Shown here: positions 59,335-64,000 of the stretch, in pieces
How positions within the stretch are numbered: position 1 is the stretch's first letter
Layout of the letters: each line of letters starts with the position of its first letter
Assembly: GCA_034522155.1 (NCBI GenBank)
Contig: JAXHLP010000001.1
Coordinates: 1 to 64,000, forward strand
Source of the DNA: Salinilacustrithrix sp034522155
Lineage (GTDB): Bacteria > Actinomycetota > Acidimicrobiia > Acidimicrobiales > Salinilacustritrichaceae
Length of the DNA: 64,000 bases
Reading direction: 5' to 3'
Position numbers and translations under genes: made by a program
Notes under the pieces: generated by a model
The model's database searches: none
Seen by the model: the letters and a program-made list of their open reading frames with translations, nothing else
What the model was told of the DNA's origin: nothing

Positions 59335-60528
59335 TCAGCTGGCGCGGAGCGCCAGGGGCAGCGACTTGAGGCCGGCGATCACCGGCGAGGAGGTCCGCAC
59401 CGGCACGCCGCGGCGCTCCGGCGTCCAGCCCCGGTCGAGCAGGGCCCGCAGCAGCGTGGCGATCTCGGTCCGGGCCAGGGCCGCGCCGATGCAGAAGTGG
59501 GCACCGAAACCGAAGGCCAAGTGGTGGTTGGGGCTGCGCCCGACATCGAAGCGGTTGGCATCCGGGCCGAACTCGCGCTCGTCCCGGTTCGCCGACTGGT
59601 AGACGAGGAGCACCGGATCGCCGGCGGGGATGGCCTGGCCGTGGAGCTCGACGTCGCGGGTCGTGGTCCGCAGGAACGAGATCACCGGTGTCGTCCACCG
59701 GAGGATCTCCTCCACCGCGCTGTCGACGAGGTCGGGATCGTCAACCAGCCGCTGCCACTGGTCGGGCGCGTCGGCGAACGCGGCCAGCCCACCGGAGATG
59801 GCATTCCGGGTGGTCTCGTTGCCCGCGATCAGCAACTGGTTGAGGAACATGCCCAACTCGGCGTCGGTGAGTCGCCGGCCCTCGAGCTCGGTGTGGACGA
59901 GGACCGAGACCATGTCGTCGCCGGGTTCCTCACGGCGTCGGGCGCACTGGTCGAGGAGATAGGCCATGCACTCGCCCATCAGGCGCTGCTGCTCTTCGGG
60001 ATCGAGGTCGGTCTCGCCCGGGATGGCGGCCTCGGACCACGCGAAGAACCGGTCGAGGTCCTCCTCCGGCACGCCGAGGACGTCGGCGATCAGCAGCAGC
60101 GGCAACGGGACGGCCAGTTCGTCGACCGCGTCGAAGGTGCCGTTCGGCAGGCGGTCGAGCACCTCGTCGGTCCGCGCCACCACCTGTTCTCCAGCCCGCT
60201 TGATGACCGACGGACGAAAGCCGGGCGCCACGAGCTTGCGGTAGGCCGTGTGCTCCGGTGGGTCGGTGTGCATCATGGTCGGCGGGGTCTCGTACTCGAT
60301 CCCGATCTCCATGGCGAGGATTCCCCGGCGGGAACAGAACGTGTCCGGGTCGGTCGACGCCGCCAGGACCGACGCGTGACTCGTCAGGGCCCAGAAGCCG
60401 CCGGGCTCGCACCACGCCACCGGCGCCTCGGCCCGCAGCGTGGCATAGGTCGGGAACGGATCGCCGGCGTAGAACGCACCGTCGTGCAGCCGGGCGGCGA
60501 GCTCGTTGGGGACGCGTGGAGTGTTCAT
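59335..60528 (-). CDS. Cytochrome P450
   Basis: A 397-residue soluble haem-thiolate monooxygenase. I-helix AGNETTRNAIS, K-helix EEILRW (ExxR), and the haem loop FGFGAHFCIGAALARTE with the Cys ligand (about residue 345) are all intact. HTDPPEHTAYRKLVAPGF is the C-helix His block. It resembles actinobacterial P450s that hydroxylate fatty acids, steroids or terpenes; substrate unknown. No ferredoxin or reductase gene adjoins it. ATG 60528 has TACCGT 8 nt upstream on the minus strand. It is convergent with adk. Confidence 0.95.
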   Translation of the reverse strand: MNTPRVPNELAARLHDGAFYAGDPFPTYATLRAEAPVAWCEPGGFWALTSHASVLAASTDPDTFCSRRGILAMEIGIEYETPPTMMHTDPPEHTAYRKLVAPGFRPSVIKRAGEQVVARTDEVLDRLPNGTFDAVDELAVPLPLLLIADVLGVPEEDLDRFFAWSEAAIPGETDLDPEEQQRLMGECMAYLLDQCARRREEPGDDMVSVLVHTELEGRRLTDAELGMFLNQLLIAGNETTRNAISGGLAAFADAPDQWQRLVDDPDLVDSAVEEILRWTTPVISFLRTTTRDVELHGQAIPAGDPVLLVYQSANRDEREFGPDANRFDVGRSPNHHLAFGFGAHFCIGAALARTEIATLLRALLDRGWTPERRGVPVRTSSPVIAGLKSLPLALRAS

Positions 60529-60536
60529 CGCCCATC

Positions 60537-60542
60537 ACGGTA
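60537..60542 (-). promoter_or_regulatory. Leaderless-type -10 element (TACCGT) of the P450 gene
   Basis: On the minus strand TACCGT is followed by 8 nt and the ATG at 60528; no Shine-Dalgarno precedes the ATG. Confidence 0.4.
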
Positions 60543-60616
60543 CGCAACCGGCAACCGGGACGACGGTCCACCACCTGCGATTGGAGCGCACCCGCCACGC
60601 GGACGAGGCTGTCCCG

Positions 60617-61021
60617 ATGCCCACTCGACACGCGCTCATCCGAACCGAGGAGATCCTCGCCGGGATCATCGCCGCCACCGTCCTGCTGTTGGCCGTGCTG
60701 GCGGGACGCTCCCTGTTCCTCGGTGACCTGATCATCGAGACGCACGGCTACATCGGCAACGCCGTCTTCATGATTGCCCTTGCCAACGTCGGGGTGACAC
60801 TGGCCGCACGTGCCGACGGGGTCACGGCCGCCGTGGCCTTCGCCGTGGCCCTGCTGACCTTCAGCCAGATCGGGCTCGGCTACGTGGGCCGCGACACCCC
60901 CGACGCCGCCGCGCTGCACGTCCCCAACGGGGTCCTGCTCATGGGCCTCGCCGGCTATCAGTTCGCCGCCGCTCGCACCCGTCGGCTGGCGACGCGCCGT
61001 TCAGCGGAGGCCGAGCTCTGA
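60617..61021 (+). CDS. Small four-helix membrane protein
   Basis: A 134-residue integral membrane protein with four hydrophobic segments (ILAGIIAATVLLLAVLAGRSL, IGNAVFMIALANVGVTLAA, GVTAAVAFAVALLTFSQIGL, GVLLMGLAGYQFAA). HGYIGNAVF and ALHVPNGVLLMGLAGYQ contain two histidines in helices that could bind haem, as in small cytochrome-like proteins; this is only a resemblance. ATG 60617 is preferred to the upstream codons, which are polar. Its 3' end overlaps the convergent Rpf gene by 21 nt. Confidence 0.7.
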   Translation: MPTRHALIRTEEILAGIIAATVLLLAVLAGRSLFLGDLIIETHGYIGNAVFMIALANVGVTLAARADGVTAAVAFAVALLTFSQIGLGYVGRDTPDAAALHVPNGVLLMGLAGYQFAAARTRRLATRRSAEAEL

Positions 61022-61789
61022 GGAGCAGTGTGGCCAGGCCCCCCAGCCGTGGGACGCCTGCAGCCGACGTCCCATCTCGATCTGGGTGGCGGCGGAGTGC
61101 TGGTGGGGCAGGCCGGTGCCGCCCACGCCGCGCCACGAGGCCTCACTGAACTGCAGGCCGCCGTAGTACCCGTTGCCCGTGTTGATCGACCAGTTGCCGT
61201 TGGACTCGCACTGGGCCAGATCGAGCCACACCTGCCGGCTGTTCGGATCGGCGTACCCGTCGCCGCCGTCGCCGGTCGTGGTCGGGGCAGGCGGTGTGGT
61301 GGTGGGCGCGGCCGTGGCGGGCGGTGCGGTGGTTGCGGCCGCGGTGGTGGGTGGGGCCGTGGTGGGTGCGGCGGTGGTCGGCGCGGCGGTCGTCGGGGCG
61401 GCCGTGGTCGCCGGCGCGGACTCGGTGGTCGTGGCGGCGACCGTCGTGGTGGTGGTCGGCGCGGTCGTCGTGGTCGTGGTCGTCTCGAGCAGGGTCGAGG
61501 TCGTCTCGGCCACGATGGCCGACAGCGTCACCGGCGACCCGTCGGACTGGGTGGTGAATCCGGCCTCGGCTGCGGTGCCCGATGCCACCTCGACCTCGTC
61601 GGCGTCGCTGCCGGGCGCGACGACGACGACCGCGACGAGCACTGCGAGCAGCACGGCGGTGAGCACACCGAGGCGTCGCCGACGGAACGTGGCGCCGGGT
61701 GCGTCGGTGTCGAGGGGGACGTGGGAAATGATGGGTCCGAAGCGGGTCGCGTGCCGGTGTTGGAATGACGAACGGATTCCATCCGTCAT
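61001..61789 (-). CDS. Resuscitation-promoting factor-like transglycosylase
   Basis: A 262-residue secreted or anchored muralytic enzyme. After about 38 residues a membrane helix (LGVLTAVLLAVLVAVVVVAP) leads to a Thr/Ala/Pro-rich spacer of about 90 residues (94-182) and the C-terminal Rpf domain: WLDLAQCESNGNWSINTGNGYYGGLQFSEASWRGVGG with the catalytic Glu in CESNGNW, then ATQIEMGRRLQASHGWGAWPHCSS. Rpf enzymes cut peptidoglycan and wake dormant cells in actinobacteria. The spacer spans the wall. ATG 61789 has TAGTGT 9 nt upstream and a -35. It overlaps the convergent membrane-protein gene. Confidence 0.93.
   Translation of the reverse strand: MTDGIRSSFQHRHATRFGPIISHVPLDTDAPGATFRRRRLGVLTAVLLAVLVAVVVVAPGSDADEVEVASGTAAEAGFTTQSDGSPVTLSAIVAETTSTLLETTTTTTTAPTTTTTVAATTTESAPATTAAPTTAAPTTAAPTTAPPTTAAATTAPPATAAPTTTPPAPTTTGDGGDGYADPNSRQVWLDLAQCESNGNWSINTGNGYYGGLQFSEASWRGVGGTGLPHQHSAATQIEMGRRLQASHGWGAWPHCSSELGLR
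61265..61510. repeat. Low-complexity Thr/Ala/Pro repeat inside the Rpf gene
   Basis: The plus strand is rich in GGTGGT/GGCGG units, complement of ACC/GCC codons, which form imperfect 12-nt repeats (AAPT units). The strand bias (long G-rich runs) makes replication slippage and length variation likely, and G-quadruplex formation possible. Confidence 0.6.
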
Positions 61790-61798
61790 GAATCTGCA

Positions 61799-61826
61799 AC
61801 ACTACAGCGTCACCAGATCGACACAA
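61799..61826 (-). promoter_or_regulatory. Promoter of the Rpf gene
   Basis: On the minus strand TTGTGT (61826-61821), 16 nt, TAGTGT (61804-61799) form a -35/-10 pair; the ATG is 9 nt after the -10. This makes an almost leaderless message. Confidence 0.5.
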
Positions 61827-61897
61827 ACTCGTGCGTCGATTCACGAACCCGGGCGGTCCGGGCAGCACGTCCCGACCGCTGGCCCGGGCTCACCGGC

Positions 61898-63028
61898 TCA
61901 GGCGACCGGGTCCTCCACCTGGAGCAGGGAGGCGCCGCGCTCCATGCACTCGACGAACTCCTCCACCATCTCGAGGATCACGTCGCTCGATCGACGGACC
62001 TTGTCGAAGCGACCGATGATCTGGCCGCACGGCATGAAGTTCACGTCCTTGGCCTGCACCGGGTACCGGTGGCCGCGGGCCATGGCCTCCACCGAGACCA
62101 TCGACTGCATCGGCATCCCCAGCGGATCGGGCGTGTCGGGCTGCTCCCAGGCCTCGGTCCAGTCGTTGCGGAGCATGCGGCACGGCTTGCCGGTCCACGA
62201 GCGCGACCGGATCGTGTCGCGGCTCGTCGCGCCCATGTAGGTGTCCATCTGTCCGGGCGGGATGTCGGCTTCCTCGACGGTGAGCCACAGCGACCCGGTC
62301 CACACGCCCTGAGCGCCCATGACCATCGCCGCCGCCATCTGCTTGCCCGACCCGACGCCGCCAGCAGCGAGCACGGGGGTGTCGCCCACGGCCTCGATCA
62401 CTTCAGGCCACAGCACGATCGAGCCGACGTCCCCGGTGTGACCTCCGCCCTCCCCGCCCTGGCAGACGACGAAGTCGAGACCCGCCTCCTTGTGGTTGAG
62501 CGCGTGCTTGACCGAGCCGCACAGGGCGCCGATGAGGCGACCGCCGCTCTGGACCTGTTCGATCACGTGGCCCGGTGGCGTGCCGAGGGCGTTGGCGATG
62601 AGCGAGCACTTGGGCCGCGAGATCGCCTCCTCGAGCAGGGGCATGGCCGTGGCCAGGCCGAAGCCGAGCAGCTCGTGGGGCTTCTCGTCCTCGGAGAGCT
62701 CGGGGACGCCGGCGTCGTCGAAGATGCGCTTGGCGAAGGAACGCACCTCGTCGGGGATCATGCTCTTGAGCGTCTCCTCGAGCTTCTCGGGGTCCATCTC
62801 GTCCATGCCCTCGTACTCGCCGGGGATGACGATGTCCACCCCGTACGTGCCCTCGACGTGCTCGTCGAGCCAGTCGAGCTCCTGGCGCAGCTGGTCGACG
62901 GTGAAGCCCACGGCACCCAGCACACCCATGCCGCCGGCGTTGCAGACCGCCGCGACCACGTCGCGACAGTGCGTGAAGGCGAAGATCGGGAACTCGATGT
63001 CGAGGCGCTGGGCGATGGGCGTCTGCAT
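61898..63028 (-). CDS. Nitronate monooxygenase-like flavoprotein (2-nitropropane dioxygenase family)
   Basis: A 376-residue FMN TIM-barrel enzyme. Blocks: QRLDIEFPIFAFTHCRDVVAAVCNAGGMGVLGAVGFT, CSLIANALGTPPGHVIEQVQSGG, LDFVVCQGGEGGGHTGDVGSIVLWPEVIEAVGDTPVLAAGGVGSGKQMAAAMVMGAQGVWTGS (FMN phosphate loop). The His of GGHTG matches the catalytic His of the family. Members oxidise nitronates or act as enoyl reductases; the substrate is unknown. ATG 63028 gives the family N-terminus. A region of about 140 nt upstream to the next gene holds nothing clear. Confidence 0.88.
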   Translation of the reverse strand: MQTPIAQRLDIEFPIFAFTHCRDVVAAVCNAGGMGVLGAVGFTVDQLRQELDWLDEHVEGTYGVDIVIPGEYEGMDEMDPEKLEETLKSMIPDEVRSFAKRIFDDAGVPELSEDEKPHELLGFGLATAMPLLEEAISRPKCSLIANALGTPPGHVIEQVQSGGRLIGALCGSVKHALNHKEAGLDFVVCQGGEGGGHTGDVGSIVLWPEVIEAVGDTPVLAAGGVGSGKQMAAAMVMGAQGVWTGSLWLTVEEADIPPGQMDTYMGATSRDTIRSRSWTGKPCRMLRNDWTEAWEQPDTPDPLGMPMQSMVSVEAMARGHRYPVQAKDVNFMPCGQIIGRFDKVRRSSDVILEMVEEFVECMERGASLLQVEDPVA

Positions 63029-63169
63029 GCCGCCAGTGTTGCAGAAAATGGAACGTGTTCTCCTTCCGAGAGCCGCAGCGGTATCGGGCGCGGGAACACC
63101 GTGAGGCGCCGCCGAAGGCCGTCCGAAGTGAGCAGCCCGCGTCGGCAAGCCTCACGGCCGACGACCGGC

Positions 63170-64000
63170 TCAGCCGGTCAGCGACGTCATCACCGTGGTC
63201 CCGATCAGCACGGTCGCGGTGAGTGGCAGGCCGACGCGGGCGTAGTCGGTGAACCGGTAGCCGCCGGGGCCGTAGACCATCGTGTTGGTCTGGTAGCCGA
63301 TCGGGGTGAGGAAGCTCGCCGACGCGGCCACTGCCACGGCGATCGCCATCGCGCGCGGGTCGACACCCGCGGATGTCGCCGACGCGATCGCGATGGGGAA
63401 CATGACGACGGCGGCGGCATTGTTGGTGACGAGCTCGGTGAGCACGGCCGTGGCCAGGACCACACCGAAGACCACCCCGGCCTCGCCGAAACCGTCGAAG
63501 GTGCTTGTCAGCCCGTCGGCGATCCGTTCGGCCAGACCCGTCGACTGCATCGCACCCCCCAGACCGAACGCGGACGCGATGAGGATCACGACGTCGAGAT
63601 CGATGGCCTCCCGCGCCTCGGCGAAGCTGATCGTGCGGCTGGCGATCAGGGCCGCGGCGCCGAGCAGCGCCGCCTCGAGCAGCGACACGACGTTCGTCGC
63701 CGCCAGCACGATCACCGCGGCGGTCAACGCCGCCACCAGCGGCGCCTTCGAGCTCGCGACGGGCGACTCGCCGCCCACCGGCGACACGACCAGGAAGTCG
63801 CGCTTGTCGTTCCAGTTGCGACGGAACGACGGCTTGGCCAGCAGCAGCAGCGTGTCGCCGTGGCGCAGGCGGATCCTCCCGAGCTTGCCGGCCACGCGAT
63901 GGCCCGCCCGGTGCAGGGCGACGACAGCGGCCTGGTAGGTGCCCCGGAACTCGGCGTCGCGGATCGTCGTGCCCACCAGCGGCGAGGATCGGCCCACCAC
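63170..64000 (-). CDS. SLC13-type anion transporter, C-terminal part
   Basis: The last 276 residues of a transporter whose start lies beyond the window. It begins in a RCK_C/TrkA-C-like cytoplasmic domain (PLVGTTIRDAEFRGTYQAAVVALHRAGHRVAGKLGRIRLRHGDTLLLLA). It then has about six membrane helices with the SLC13 motifs AFGLGGAMQSTGLAERI, VLTELVTNNAAAVVMFPIAIA (the SNT-like Na+/substrate motif) and ASASFLTPIGYQTNTMVYGPGGYRFTDYARVG. Such proteins carry sulfate or dicarboxylates with Na+. The RCK parts suggest the bacterial sulfate-type subgroup. Substrate not certain. Confidence 0.9.
   Translation of the reverse strand: MVGRSSPLVGTTIRDAEFRGTYQAAVVALHRAGHRVAGKLGRIRLRHGDTLLLLAKPSFRRNWNDKRDFLVVSPVGGESPVASSKAPLVAALTAAVIVLAATNVVSLLEAALLGAAALIASRTISFAEAREAIDLDVVILIASAFGLGGAMQSTGLAERIADGLTSTFDGFGEAGVVFGVVLATAVLTELVTNNAAAVVMFPIAIASATSAGVDPRAMAIAVAVAASASFLTPIGYQTNTMVYGPGGYRFTDYARVGLPLTATVLIGTTVMTSLTG

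Noticed and set aside
61265..61510. Repeat array considered as CRISPR-like or tandem non-coding repeats
   Set aside because: The units are imperfect and in frame within the Rpf spacer; there are no constant repeats with unique spacers and no cas genes.
62505..62525. CTTGACCGAGCC, resembling half of the shared palindrome
   Set aside because: It lacks the second arm and lies within the nitronate monooxygenase-like coding region.

Overview
The window is about 70% GC, densely coded on both strands, and full of overlapping ATGA/TGATG gene junctions. Gene content points to a free-living actinobacterium, most likely class Acidimicrobiia (an inference from content, not a phylogeny). The markers are an AftD-type arabinofuranosyltransferase, a resuscitation-promoting-factor protein, three luciferase-like oxidoreductases of the F420-using family, MenB (menaquinone), a DtxR-family metalloregulator, a LytR-CpsA-Psr protein, a cytochrome P450 and FadE-type enzymes. 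No rRNA, tRNA, CRISPR array, insertion sequence or phage gene was seen. Many starts lack a Shine-Dalgarno and instead carry a TANNNT -10 hexamer 6-9 nt before the start codon, which suggests widespread leaderless transcription.

Layout. 1-2.2 kb: two oligopeptide-type ABC ATPase genes; the first is broken by several single-base insertions and the second has a locally out-of-frame patch. 2.2-5.5 kb: TetR regulator, cyclophilin, an acyl-CoA ligase lacking its whole middle, a RimJ-like acetyltransferase, an HhH-GPD DNA glycosylase and a tiny protein. 5.5-28.5 kb: a large envelope glycan locus with five GT-C (GT39-like) membrane glycosyltransferases, GT2 and GT4 enzymes, a DUF2304 protein, a polyprenol-phosphate-mannose-synthase-like enzyme, an MBOAT/SGNH acylation module, a deacetylase-methyltransferase fusion, a GT2-methyltransferase fusion and AftD. 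28.5-30.7 kb: hydrolase, cold-shock protein and SDR.

30.7-37.7 kb: a branched-chain-amino-acid-type ABC system compressed into three polypeptides: an anchored binding protein, an MFS-LivF-LivG fusion and a LivH-LivM fusion. A 20-bp palindrome at its upstream end recurs only once more in the window, upstream of an acyl-CoA dehydrogenase at 55 kb. 37.7-47 kb: GT2, M18 aminopeptidase, J-domain protein, TrkH and TrkA K+ uptake, DtxR-family regulator, membrane pyrophosphatase. 47-64 kb: LLM oxidoreductases, MsrB, LCP protein, small zinc-ribbon proteins, an alpha/beta hydrolase overlapping menB, an arylsulfotransferase-like lipoprotein, FadE, a short adenylate kinase, P450, Rpf, a nitronate monooxygenase-like enzyme and a truncated SLC13 transporter.

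How the parts work together (inference). The glycan locus, the LCP ligase and Rpf together build, modify, attach and remodel a cell-wall polymer. The Liv-like importer and FadE probably share a regulator responding to an acyl-CoA-type signal. TrkHA, the DtxR-family regulator and the pyrophosphatase form an ion and energy homeostasis block. The compressed ABC system with its shared operator and the AftD-centred glycan locus are the most promising regions for new biology.
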